NCBI GenBank assembly: GCA_018889975.1 | Contig: CP076546.1 | Span: 3,534,001-3,598,000 of the forward strand | DNA: 64,000 nt | Source: Bacillus sp. NP157 | GTDB taxonomy: Bacteria; Pseudomonadota; Gammaproteobacteria; Xanthomonadales; Rhodanobacteraceae | Direction of reading: 5' to 3' | Part shown: positions 1 through 9,849 of the stretch, one piece after another | Numbering within the stretch: position 1 is the stretch's first letter | Layout of the letters: every line of letters starts with the position of its first letter | Notes under the pieces: generated by a model | What the model saw: the letters and a program-made list of their open reading frames with translations, nothing else | Told to the model about the DNA's origin: nothing | The model's database searches: none | Program-made: the position numbers and the translations under genes

Positions 1-395
1 CGGTATATATCGTCCAGCCGCAACTCAGCCAAGGGAGTGCCCTGGCTATCCGTAAGCACGATCACCTGCCCGATCGATAGGCCCGCCGCGGTCGCTTCGG
101 ACACATCCAGCACGATGGGCATGGGCCAAAGCAGCCCATTGCCAAGACGCAGGTCGTGGACGACTCGATGGTAGTCGTCTGACGCCATGAATCCCGTCAG
201 CGGGGAAAACGCGCCATTGAGCAAGAGTTCCAGATCACACAGATGACGATGATCCAGGGTAATCCTGGGGCTTCGGTCATCCGGACGTTCATCGAAGAGG
301 CTGGCTGGCGATGTCGAATAGAGATCGGTCAGGACACCCCCGTGCGGCGTTACGAGAGCCGAGGTGCGGGCCGACGGCAGGGTCTCAATGGACAT
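1..395 (-). CDS. sat: Sulfate adenylyltransferase (ATP sulfurylase), N-terminal part, cut by window edge
   Basis: The minus strand from the ATG at 393-395 is open to the window edge and gives about 131 residues. They match the PUA-like N-terminal domain of ATP sulfurylases: a VTPHGG start, then the block LCDLELLLNGAFSPLTGFM and later LWPMPIVLDVSE. Sat makes adenosine 5'-phosphosulfate from ATP and sulfate in sulfate assimilation. A GGAG ribosome site lies about 9 bases upstream of the start. The catalytic HxGH region is outside the window. The protein could be monofunctional Sat or a fusion with APS kinase, which cannot be decided here. The family call rests on remembered homologue sequence; no search was run. 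Confidence 0.82.
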   Translation of the reverse strand, partial: MSIETLPSARTSALVTPHGGVLTDLYSTSPASLFDERPDDRSPRITLDHRHLCDLELLLNGAFSPLTGFMASDDYHRVVHDLRLGNGLLWPMPIVLDVSEATAAGLSIGQVIVLTDSQGTPLAELRLDDIY

Positions 396-501
396 GTAGC
401 TTTGACTCCAGGCTTCTAAGACTGGTGATTCACGTCATGGCGGGACGTGACGCTGGCCAAAGATACAACGTCTCATGGGTAGGTTCCGCACCGTCGGCGC
501 G

Positions 502-2001
502 TCAGAACCGACGGTAATGCATCGCTTCCGCGAGGTGATGCTGTTCGACGCAACCGCTGCCGCCTTCGAGATCCGCGATGGTGCGGGCGACGCGAAGAAT
601 ACGGTGGTAAGCACGTGCCGAGGCACCGAGCTTGTCCAGCGTGCCTTCGAGCCATTCACGCTCGGCCTGGGGTAGCGCGCAGTCGCGTTCGAGGTTGACG
701 ACGCTGAGTTCCGCGTTGGGCTGGCCGGCGCGCAACAAGGCTTTGCCACGCGCGGCGATGACACGCTGGCGCACGGTGGCGCTGTCGTCGTCGTTGGGGC
801 CGCGTGTCGTGCCGAGGTCGGCGATGGCGACGCGCGGCACCTCCACGCAGAGGTCGATGCGATCGAGCAGCGGGCCGGAGATCTTCGAGCGATAGCGTGC
901 GACCTGGTCCGGCGTGCAGCGGCACTCGTGCAGGGGGTCGCCGGCATACCCGCACGGGCACGGGTTCATCGCCGCGACCAGCTGGAACTCGGCCGGGAAC
1001 GTGGACTGGCGCAGGGCGCGCGAGATAACGATCTGCCCGGATTCGAGCGGCTCGCGCAGCACTTCGAGGACGTGTCGGCTGAACTCGGGAAGCTCGTCGA
1101 GGAACAGGATGCCGTTATGGGCGAGCGAGATTTCGCCGGGACGCGGCGAGGAACCGCCGCCAACCAGCGCCGGCCCGGAGGCGGTGTGGTGGGGTGCGCG
1201 GAACGGCCGGCGGCGCCAGCTTTCCGGATCGATCGCTTCGCCGGCGAGTGAGCGGATCGCGCAGCTCTCCAGCGCTTCGGATTCGGTCATCGCCGGCAGG
1301 ATGCCCGGCAGGCGTTCCGCGAGCATCGTCTTGCCGGTGCCGGGAGGGCCAATCAGCAGCAGGTGATGGCGGCCGGCGGCGGCGATCTCCATGGCCCGAC
1401 GCGCCAGGTACTGGCCACGCACGTCGCGCATGTCCGGCCCACTGGTCGCCTGTTCGTCGAAGACCGGGTTGCTCGCACTGGCCAGGTCGGCATGGCCACC
1501 CAGCCAGGCGCACACTTCGGCGAGGCTGTCGGCAAGGAGGATGTCGCCCTCCCCCACCAGCGCCGCTTCGGCGGCGTTGCCGCGCGGCACGACGATCCGA
1601 CGGCCGCAACGGCGCGCGCGGATCAGCGCGGGAAGGATGCCGGGAACGGGACGCAGCTCGCCGGAAAGCGCCAGCTCACCCAGGAATTCGCAATCGTCGA
1701 GGCGTTCGCGTGGCACCTGCGACCCCGCGGCGAGGATGCCCAGGGCAATGGCGAGGTCGAAACGGCCACCATCCTTGGGCAGCTCCGCGGGCGCCAGGTT
1801 CACCGTGACGCGGCGGTTGGGGTATTCGAAGGCGGTGTTCTGGATCGCGACGCGGACACGGTCACGCGCTTCGCGCACCGCCGAGTCCGGCAGGCCGACG
1901 ATGGATGTGGAAGGCAGGCCACCGGAGAGGTGGACCTCGACGACGACCTGGGGCGCGGCGACACCTTCCTGCGCGCGCGAAAGGGTGACGGCGAGGCTCA
2001 T
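502..2001 (-). CDS. comM: YifB/ComM-family Mg-chelatase-like AAA+ ATPase
   Basis: The 499-residue protein has the ComM layout: an N-terminal ChlI-like domain (VGLPDSAVREARDRVR near residue 35), a central AAA+ core with Walker A GPPGTGKT at about 218-225, Walker B ILFLDELPEF near 295, and the C-terminal Mg-chelatase domain ending in a HHLAEAMHYR motif. Length is normal for the family. In transformable bacteria ComM is a hexameric helicase that drives branch migration during integration of incoming DNA. dprA, another transformation gene, is at 40-41 kb in this window. It is on the same strand as sat and follows ubiK after a terminator-like palindrome, so it probably has its own promoter. Confidence 0.93.
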   Translation of the reverse strand: MSLAVTLSRAQEGVAAPQVVVEVHLSGGLPSTSIVGLPDSAVREARDRVRVAIQNTAFEYPNRRVTVNLAPAELPKDGGRFDLAIALGILAAGSQVPRERLDDCEFLGELALSGELRPVPGILPALIRARRCGRRIVVPRGNAAEAALVGEGDILLADSLAEVCAWLGGHADLASASNPVFDEQATSGPDMRDVRGQYLARRAMEIAAAGRHHLLLIGPPGTGKTMLAERLPGILPAMTESEALESCAIRSLAGEAIDPESWRRRPFRAPHHTASGPALVGGGSSPRPGEISLAHNGILFLDELPEFSRHVLEVLREPLESGQIVISRALRQSTFPAEFQLVAAMNPCPCGYAGDPLHECRCTPDQVARYRSKISGPLLDRIDLCVEVPRVAIADLGTTRGPNDDDSATVRQRVIAARGKALLRAGQPNAELSVVNLERDCALPQAEREWLEGTLDKLGASARAYHRILRVARTIADLEGGSGCVEQHHLAEAMHYRRF

Positions 2002-2111
2002 GGCAGTCGGAATCGTAACTGCTTACGGAATTTGGGTGGTAGCGACCAGGGTCGATCCATGGTGGATCCGGCTCGCATGACGCACTCCTTTGCGTAGGCC
2101 TGGGGAAAATA

Positions 2112-2158
2112 ACCGCCCCCGACCGCTCTCGGGGTGAGGGTGACGGATCGGGGGCGGT
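2112..2158 (-). terminator. Likely terminator of ubiK
   Basis: An 11-base inverted repeat, ACCGCCCCCGA at 2112-2122 and its complement at 2148-2158, flanks a GC-rich loop. Read on the minus strand, the second arm runs into TTATTTT. This fits rho-independent termination of ubiK before comM. Confidence 0.6.
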
Positions 2159-2183
2159 CCCGGGACCTGACGGCCGTCCTTGG

Positions 2184-2438
2184 TTACTGGCCGTTAGGCG
2201 TGGCGCCAGCCTCAAGGCTGGCGACCCGCTTTTCCAAACTTTCGAGCCTTTCGCGGGTCCGTGCGAGTACCTGGCTCTGAACGTCGAATTCCTCTCGCGT
2301 TACGAGATCGAGGCGGCGTAATCCTTGCGCCAGGATATCTTTGAAGTTGGCGTGCATATCCTCACGCGCTTGCGCCAACCCTGGCGGAACCAACGATGCC
2401 AACCGCTCTGCGAGTTGGTCGATACCCTGCATGTCCAT
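2184..2438 (-). CDS. ubiK: Ubiquinone biosynthesis accessory factor UbiK (BMFP domain)
   Basis: A small 84-residue acidic protein. The C-terminal half is a predicted coiled coil (LARTRERLESLEKRVASLEA), and the middle carries the LVTREEFDVQ block typical of the BMFP/YqiC family. UbiK helps the aerobic coenzyme Q hydroxylation complex together with UbiJ, and family members bind membrane lipids as trimers. It is monocistronic here, divergent from the P-II gene. The XanB2 enzyme at 13.7 kb could provide 4-hydroxybenzoate for the same quinone pathway, but that link is inferred. Confidence 0.88.
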   Translation of the reverse strand: MDMQGIDQLAERLASLVPPGLAQAREDMHANFKDILAQGLRRLDLVTREEFDVQSQVLARTRERLESLEKRVASLEAGATPNGQ

Positions 2439-2503
2439 CTTGCGACCCCGACGTCGTGGAATAAATTCTAAGTGATGAGAATGTAGGCGCTATCAGCGAA
2501 CAC

Positions 2504-2953
<450 letters not shown>

Positions 2954-2959
2954 CCCGCC

Positions 2960-3514
2960 TCAGGCCGCCTGGGCCAGCGCGGCCCGCTTGAAGCGGCGGT
3001 GGTGGACCAGGATGCCCGCGTAGTAGGCCAGGTAATAACCCAGGGTCAGGCCGACGACGGCCATCGTGAGCGGGCTGTCGCCGGGGCCCGGGCCATGGGC
3101 CGGCGCGGTGCCCGCATGCATGGCGCCACCCAGGATGATGAAGCGGTAGGCCATGCGCCCAACCAGCAAGGCCGTCAGGGCGGCGCCCAGCCAGGGGTTG
3201 GGGAAATAGCAGTCCGCGTTGTCCGTGCCCAGCTCGAACCGGGTTAGCTTCAGCCCCAGCATCGCCAGGGCGCCGCCTGCCACCAGGCCCGCCAGCGCGC
3301 CCTCGGCGAGGTTGATGCTGACGAAGCCGATCGTCATCAGGAGGCACGCCACCAGGGCAAAGATCCCGACGCGGATCGCCATCTTGCGCGTATGGATCGG
3401 CTGCCGGCCAAAGTTGCGCCGGACGCGCCGGTACACGATGAAGATCATCAGGCCGGCCATGGCGACCGGGACAAGGGCGGACGTGGACTGGGCGGCGGCC
3501 TGGGCAAGCATCAT
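2960..3514 (-). CDS. Integral membrane protein, DUF1453-like, function unknown
   Basis: A 184-residue hydrophobic protein with about five predicted membrane helices (roughly residues 10-28, 47-66, 70-90, 108-130, 148-170) and an RRVRRNFGRQPIHTRKMA cytoplasmic loop. The pattern resembles DUF1453/CcdC-type membrane proteins, but I cannot assign a function. It starts with two adjacent ATGs; the second (3511) is equally possible. It converges on the P-II gene with almost no spacing. Confidence 0.65.
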   Translation of the reverse strand: MMLAQAAAQSTSALVPVAMAGLMIFIVYRRVRRNFGRQPIHTRKMAIRVGIFALVACLLMTIGFVSINLAEGALAGLVAGGALAMLGLKLTRFELGTDNADCYFPNPWLGAALTALLVGRMAYRFIILGGAMHAGTAPAHGPGPGDSPLTMAVVGLTLGYYLAYYAGILVHHRRFKRAALAQAA

Positions 3515-3637
3515 CGGTCTCGCGTGATTGGGTGTGGGCTTACCTTACGACCCCTGGCGCGCTCGCGGCAGGGACGGGAGCCATCCCGATCGGGTGACGA
3601 CTGTCACGGCAGACCGGGATGGCGCCGGGCGGGCCGG

Positions 3638-4378
3638 TCAGGGCTTCGCCTTGCCCTGGTTGGCGACGGCCGCCATCTTGGCGGCGATTTCGGCTTCGTC
3701 ACCCAGGTAGTAGTGCTTCACCGGGTTGAGCTCGGCGTCGAACTCATACACCAGCGGGATGCCGTTGGGGATGTTCAGTTCGGCGATGTCGTCGTCGGAG
3801 ATGTTGTCGAAGTACTTCACCAGCGCGCGCATCGAGTTGCCGTGGGCGGCCATGAGCACGTTGTTGCCCGCCTTGATCGCCGGCGCCAGCACGTCGTGCC
3901 AGTACGGCAACACGCGGGCCACGGTGTCCTTCAGGCACTCGGTGAGCGGGACATCGGCGATGCCTTCGTAGCGTGCGTCGTCGGCGAAGGACATCTCGCC
4001 CGGCTTGAGGGCCGGTGGCGGGGTGTCGTAGCTGCGGCGCCAGATCTTGACCTGGTCTTCGCCGTATTTGGCCGCCGTCTCGGACTTGTTCAGGCCGGTC
4101 AGGGCGCCGTAATGGCGTTCGTTGAGGCGCCAGTCGGTCACCACGGGGATCCACATCAGGTCCATCGCATCCTGCACGTGCCACAGGGTGCGCACGGCGC
4201 GCTTGAGGTACGAGGTATGGGCCAGGTTGAAGCTGAAGCCGGCGTCCTTGAGCAGGCGGCCGGCCTCGCGGGCCTCGGCCACGCCCTGCTCGGTCAGGTC
4301 GACATCGGCCCAGCCGCTGAAGCGGTTTTCGAGGTTCCAGGCCGACTGGCCGTGGCGGATCATCACGAGCTTGTACAT
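3638..4378 (-). CDS. gpmA: 2,3-bisphosphoglycerate-dependent phosphoglycerate mutase
   Basis: The 246-residue protein interconverts 3- and 2-phosphoglycerate in glycolysis. It carries the catalytic RHGQSAWN motif with phospho-histidine His9, the [11 protein letters not shown] block and [12 protein letters not shown] with the second active histidine. Length and motifs are those of cofactor-dependent dPGM. I placed the start at the ATG at 4376-4378 ([10 protein letters not shown]) because the open frame upstream is not conserved. A 146-base gap separates it from the divergent gene at 4524. Confidence 0.96.
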   Translation of the reverse strand: MYKLVMIRHGQSAWNLENRFSGWADVDLTEQGVAEAREAGRLLKDAGFSFNLAHTSYLKRAVRTLWHVQDAMDLMWIPVVTDWRLNERHYGALTGLNKSETAAKYGEDQVKIWRRSYDTPPPALKPGEMSFADDARYEGIADVPLTECLKDTVARVLPYWHDVLAPAIKAGNNVLMAAHGNSMRALVKYFDNISDDDIAELNIPNGIPLVYEFDAELNPVKHYYLGDEAEIAAKMAAVANQGKAKP

Positions 4379-4523
4379 GGCATCCAACGATGGGAGGGGG
4401 AAAATCCGATGGTGGAACGGTGGCCGGGGGCCGTCAACACCGCACCCCTGCCGCAAGTCACGCTAAACCTTGCGCCGGCATGGCGCATCCTACGAACCCA
4501 GACCACTCGCGGAGCCACCCACC

Positions 4524-5174
4524 ATGCGCCTTACCCTGATCTCGGCCCTGATTGCCCTCGCGTTTGCCGGCGCCAGCGTTGCCGCCGACGATGTCCATAA
4601 GGTCAACGGCACGGCGAGCGTCGAAGCCGGCCAGCACGCCGGTGACGTGAGCACCGTCAACGGCTCGGTCCGCGTCGGCGACAAGGCCACCGTCGAGAAG
4701 GCCAGCACCGTGAACGGTTCGGTCGAACTCGGCGACGGCGCCACCGCCACCCAGGTGCACACCGTGAACGGTGGCGTGAACCTCGGCGAGCGTGCCCAGG
4801 TGACCGGCGAGCTCGAGAACGTCAACGGCCGGGTGAAGCTCGAAAAGGGCGCCGACGTCAAAGGCCACCTGACCAACGTCAATGGCGACATCACCCTGGA
4901 GCAGGCGCACGTCGGCGGCGGCATCGAAACGGTCAACGCCAACATCACCGTGGGCGAAGGCTCGAAGGTGGAAGGCGGCATCCTGGTGAAGAAGCCGAAG
5001 ATGGGCTGGAATTCCAGCGACAGCCGTCCGCCGACCATCGTCATCGGGCCGCATGCCGTGGTGACGGGCACGATGACCTTTGAGCGCGAAGTGCAGCTTT
5101 ACGTGAGCGATTCGGCCACGGTGGGGAAGATCGAGGGGGCTACTGCCAAGAAGTTCAGTGGTAGTGCGCCTTAA
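4524..5174 (+). CDS. Secreted beta-helix repeat protein (bactofilin/DUF4097-like), function unknown
   Basis: A Sec signal peptide (residues 1-20, cleavage after ASVAA) is followed by about seven imperfect repeats of 17-18 residues built on xTVNGxVxxGxxAxV, for example STVNGSVRVGDKATV and HTVNGGVNLGERAQV. Such repeats normally fold as a right-handed beta-helix, as in bactofilins and DUF4097-type putative adhesins. The C-terminal 65 residues depart from the repeat (KKPKMGWNSSDSRPPTIVIGP) and end with a further beta block. A GGAG site precedes the ATG. The TAA stop at 5172-5174 is directly followed by a short tandem repeat. Location is probably periplasmic or outer surface; the ligand is unknown. 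Confidence 0.75.
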   Translation: MRLTLISALIALAFAGASVAADDVHKVNGTASVEAGQHAGDVSTVNGSVRVGDKATVEKASTVNGSVELGDGATATQVHTVNGGVNLGERAQVTGELENVNGRVKLEKGADVKGHLTNVNGDITLEQAHVGGGIETVNANITVGEGSKVEGGILVKKPKMGWNSSDSRPPTIVIGPHAVVTGTMTFEREVQLYVSDSATVGKIEGATAKKFSGSAP

Positions 5175-5237
5175 GGTTGGTGGGAGCGTTCCTAAGGTGC
5201 TGGGAGCGTTCCTTGAGGTTGGTGGGAGCGCTTCGCA
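5175..5237. repeat. Three tandem 21-base repeats after a stop codon
   Basis: Three consecutive units (5175-5195, 5196-5216, 5217-5237) share the core TGGGAGCG and a TAAGGT or TGAGGT junction. They begin immediately after the TAA of the gene at 4524 and lead into the REP-like palindrome. The third unit's GGGAGCGC can pair with the GCGCTCC arm of that palindrome. Confidence 0.75.
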
Positions 5238-5249
5238 TGGATGGTTCTT

Positions 5250-7028
<1,779 letters not shown>

Positions 7029-7067
7029 TCACGCGACGATGGGCCTCAAAAAGGATAGGCTCGCGGC

Positions 7068-8270
7068 ATGCCTCATCCCATGCCTCCCCTAGCCATAAGC
7101 GCGTTCACGGCCACCTCGGCCCTGGGTCGCGGCCTCGAAGCCCACGCCCGCGCGATCGCTGCCTCCGAAGGCGGCCTGACGCCCAACGCGTTCTCCAGCG
7201 AACCGCTGCCGTGCTGGATCGGACGCGTGTCCGGCGTGGAAGACGAACCGCTCGAGCGCGAACACGCGCAGTGGGAATGCCGGAACAATCGGCTGGCGTG
7301 GCTGGCGTTGCGCCAGGACGGATTCATCGACGCCGTGCGCAGCGCGCGCGAACGCTATGGCGCCGCCCGCGTGGCGGTCCTGCTCGGCACGTCGACCGCC
7401 AGCATCGGCGCCACCGAAGAGGGTTACCGCCGGCTGGACCACGGTGTGATGCCGGCCGACCTGCATCGTCCGGCCATCCATACCCCGCACTCGCTGGCCG
7501 GCTTCGTCGCCAGCGTCTTCGACCTGGAAGGCCCCTGCCTCACCGTCGCCACCGCCTGTTCGTCCAGCGCGAAGGTGTTCGCCAACGCCGAGCGGATGAT
7601 CCGCCTGGGCCTGGTCGATGCGGCGATCGTCGGTGGCGTGGATTCCCTCTGCGACAGCGTGCTGTTCGGCTTCAACTCGCTCGAGCTGGTCTCGGCCGAA
7701 CCGTGCCGCCCGTTCGATGCGGATCGTGCCGGCATTTCCATCGGCGAAGCCGCCGGCTTCGCCCTGCTCGAACGGGTGACCGAAGGCAGTGCCACGCCGC
7801 TGTTCATCGGCTATGGCGAAGCCAGCGACGCCCACCACATGTCCACGCCCCATCCGGAAGGCCTCGGCGCCGAGCTTGCCCTGCGCGATGCGCTGGAACG
7901 CGCCGGCATCGAAGCGCGTGACGTCGACTACATCAACCTGCACGGCACGGCCAGCCAGAAGAACGACGAAGTGGAAGCCGCGCTGGTCGCGCGGAGCTTC
8001 CCGCAAACCACCCGCGCGAGTTCGACCAAGGGTTTCACCGGCCACACGCTGGGCGCCGCCGGGATCCTCGAAGCCGTGCTGACCCTGCTTGCGATGCGCG
8101 ACGGCGTGGTCCCCGCGAATCTCGGTGCGACGACGCCCGATCCGCTATGTGGGCCGCAGATGGCCTGGCAGGCCGAGCGCGGCACGCTGCGCATCGCGTT
8201 GAGTAATTCCTTCGGCTTCGGCGGCAACAACGCCTGCCTGGCGTTCGCACGACAAGGGGTGCCGGCATGA
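7068..8270 (+). CDS. Beta-ketoacyl-ACP synthase of aryl-polyene/xanthomonadin type
   Basis: A 400-residue thiolase-fold condensing enzyme with an intact triad: Cys164 in TACSSSAK, His292 in LHGTAS and His326 in GHTLGAAG, plus the C-terminal NSFGFGGNN motif. It is the FabF-like ketosynthase expected to elongate an ACP-bound aryl polyene chain. The next gene overlaps by ATGA and encodes a chain-length-factor-like protein, a KS-CLF pairing typical of aryl polyene loci. It heads the plus-strand arm of the pigment locus; the likely promoter lies in the short gap upstream, divergent from the YdcF-type gene. Confidence 0.9.
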   Translation: MPHPMPPLAISAFTATSALGRGLEAHARAIAASEGGLTPNAFSSEPLPCWIGRVSGVEDEPLEREHAQWECRNNRLAWLALRQDGFIDAVRSARERYGAARVAVLLGTSTASIGATEEGYRRLDHGVMPADLHRPAIHTPHSLAGFVASVFDLEGPCLTVATACSSSAKVFANAERMIRLGLVDAAIVGGVDSLCDSVLFGFNSLELVSAEPCRPFDADRAGISIGEAAGFALLERVTEGSATPLFIGYGEASDAHHMSTPHPEGLGAELALRDALERAGIEARDVDYINLHGTASQKNDEVEAALVARSFPQTTRASSTKGFTGHTLGAAGILEAVLTLLAMRDGVVPANLGATTPDPLCGPQMAWQAERGTLRIALSNSFGFGGNNACLAFARQGVPA

Positions 8271-9067
8271 GCGCGGCGCTTACCGTGTGGGTCAAGGGCA
8301 TCGGCGCTTGGGCGCCGGGCGCATCGACGTGGCAGGCTTTTCGCGAAATCGCTGCCGGTGACGCTTCGCCCGGTGCCGCCGAGCGACCGGTGGCCGACGT
8401 GCTGCCTGCGAACGAACGTCGCCGCGCACCGGAAAGCGTGCTGCTGGCTGCCGCGGCGGCCGGGCAAGCCGTGTCGATGAGTGGGCTGGATGCCGCCACC
8501 CTGCCCTGCGTGTTCGCATCGGCGCATGGCGACCAGGTCATCACGGACTACATGTGCTCGACGCTGGCCACCGCGCCGGCCGAACTCTCGCCGACCAAAT
8601 TCCATAACTCGGTGCACAACGCGCCGGCCGGCTACTGGACCATCGCCACGCATTGCCACGCGGCATCGAGCGCGGTGTCCGGCGGCGAGGAAACCTTCGG
8701 CGCGGGCTTGTTCGAGGCGGCGTCCCAGGCCGTCGCCGACGACCGTCCGGTCTTGCTCGCCAGCTACGACATCGCCGGTACCGGCCCGATCGGCGGCATG
8801 ACCAGCACGCGCGGGCCGTTCGCCGTGGCGCTCGTCCTCTCACCCCACGCCGACGGCGCGTCGATCCGCCTCGATATCTCGCCCGAGCCGGGCAACAGCG
8901 GCCACGAGCCCAGCGGCGATGCGTGGCTGGACGACCTGGCCACCAGCAACCCGTCCGCACGCGCGGTACCGCTGCTGCGCGCGCTCGCCGCGGCACGGCC
9001 CGCCGCCTTGCGCGTCGCGGCCGCACAAGGCCTGGACCTGCACATCGACCTGTCGATCGCGCCATGA
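8267..9067 (+). CDS. Beta-ketoacyl synthase-like chain length factor
   Basis: The 266-residue protein matches the short N-terminal-only ketoacyl synthase domain family found in aryl polyene clusters. A conserved block reads SPTKFHNSVHNAPAGYW (near residues 108-124), and there is no catalytic cysteine where a true ketosynthase has TACSS (here ATHCHAASSAV). It probably forms a heterodimer with the ketosynthase encoded just upstream and sets polyene length. Start ATG overlaps the previous stop by four bases, and its own TGA overlaps the next ATG the same way, so translation is probably coupled. Confidence 0.85.
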   Translation: MSAALTVWVKGIGAWAPGASTWQAFREIAAGDASPGAAERPVADVLPANERRRAPESVLLAAAAAGQAVSMSGLDAATLPCVFASAHGDQVITDYMCSTLATAPAELSPTKFHNSVHNAPAGYWTIATHCHAASSAVSGGEETFGAGLFEAASQAVADDRPVLLASYDIAGTGPIGGMTSTRGPFAVALVLSPHADGASIRLDISPEPGNSGHEPSGDAWLDDLATSNPSARAVPLLRALAAARPAALRVAAAQGLDLHIDLSIAP

Positions 9068-9837
9068 CCCACGACGGCAACCGCTACTGCGTCCTCATCC
9101 CCTGCCTCAACGAGGCGCAGGCGATCAGGACCGTGGTCAGTGGCGCGTTGCAACTCGGCATGCCCGTGATCGTCGTCGACGACGGCTCGGACGACCGCAC
9201 GCCGGAGATCGTCGGCGAGCTTCCCGTCACCCTGCTGCGCCACGCCGGGCGTCGCGGCAAGGGCGAGGCGTTGCGCACCGGCTTCCGCGAAGCGATGCGG
9301 CAAGGCTACGACGGCGTATTCACCATGGATGGCGACGGACAGCACCTGGCCGGCGACATCCCCGCCATGCTCGATGCGGTGACGACCTATCCCGGCGCCA
9401 TCGTGATCGGCGCGCGACTGCTCGAGCGTGAACAGCAACCGCCCGGCCGCCGGCGCGCGAATGCGGTGGCCGACTGGGGCATCTCCTGGGCCTGCGGCCG
9501 GCCGATCGCCGATACCCAGAGTGGCCAGCGCTTCTATCCGCGCGCCGCACTGGAACTGGTCGACCTGCCCGCGGAGAATTTCGTGTTCGAGGCCGCTGTG
9601 TTGATCACGGCCTGCCGCGAGCGCGGCATCGGCGTCGTCTCGGTGCCGATCGCATCGCGTTACCAGGGTGATTTCCGCATCAGCCACTTCAGCCCGGTGC
9701 GCGATGTCACCCGGATCACCACCTATACGATCGGACGCCTGCTGCACTACGGGCACATCGTCGACAGTTACCGGCGCTCGCGCGCCACGCCGACGATCAT
9801 CGGCGAACAACCCATGGGCACGACCGCAACGCACTGA
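9064..9837 (+). CDS. Family 2 glycosyltransferase
   Basis: A 257-residue GT-A glycosyltransferase with CVLIPCLNEAQAI at the start, VIVVDDGSDDRT for nucleotide-sugar binding and the metal site MDGDGQH. There is no multi-spanning membrane domain, and the C-terminus (HFSPVRDVTRITTYTIGRLL) resembles those of dolichol-phosphate mannosyltransferase-type enzymes in xanthomonadin clusters. It could glycosylate the pigment or a lipid carrier. Translation is coupled to the chain-length-factor gene through an ATGA overlap. Confidence 0.85.
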   Translation: MTHDGNRYCVLIPCLNEAQAIRTVVSGALQLGMPVIVVDDGSDDRTPEIVGELPVTLLRHAGRRGKGEALRTGFREAMRQGYDGVFTMDGDGQHLAGDIPAMLDAVTTYPGAIVIGARLLEREQQPPGRRRANAVADWGISWACGRPIADTQSGQRFYPRAALELVDLPAENFVFEAAVLITACRERGIGVVSVPIASRYQGDFRISHFSPVRDVTRITTYTIGRLLHYGHIVDSYRRSRATPTIIGEQPMGTTATH

Positions 9838-9849
9838 GCGAGGCAACGG

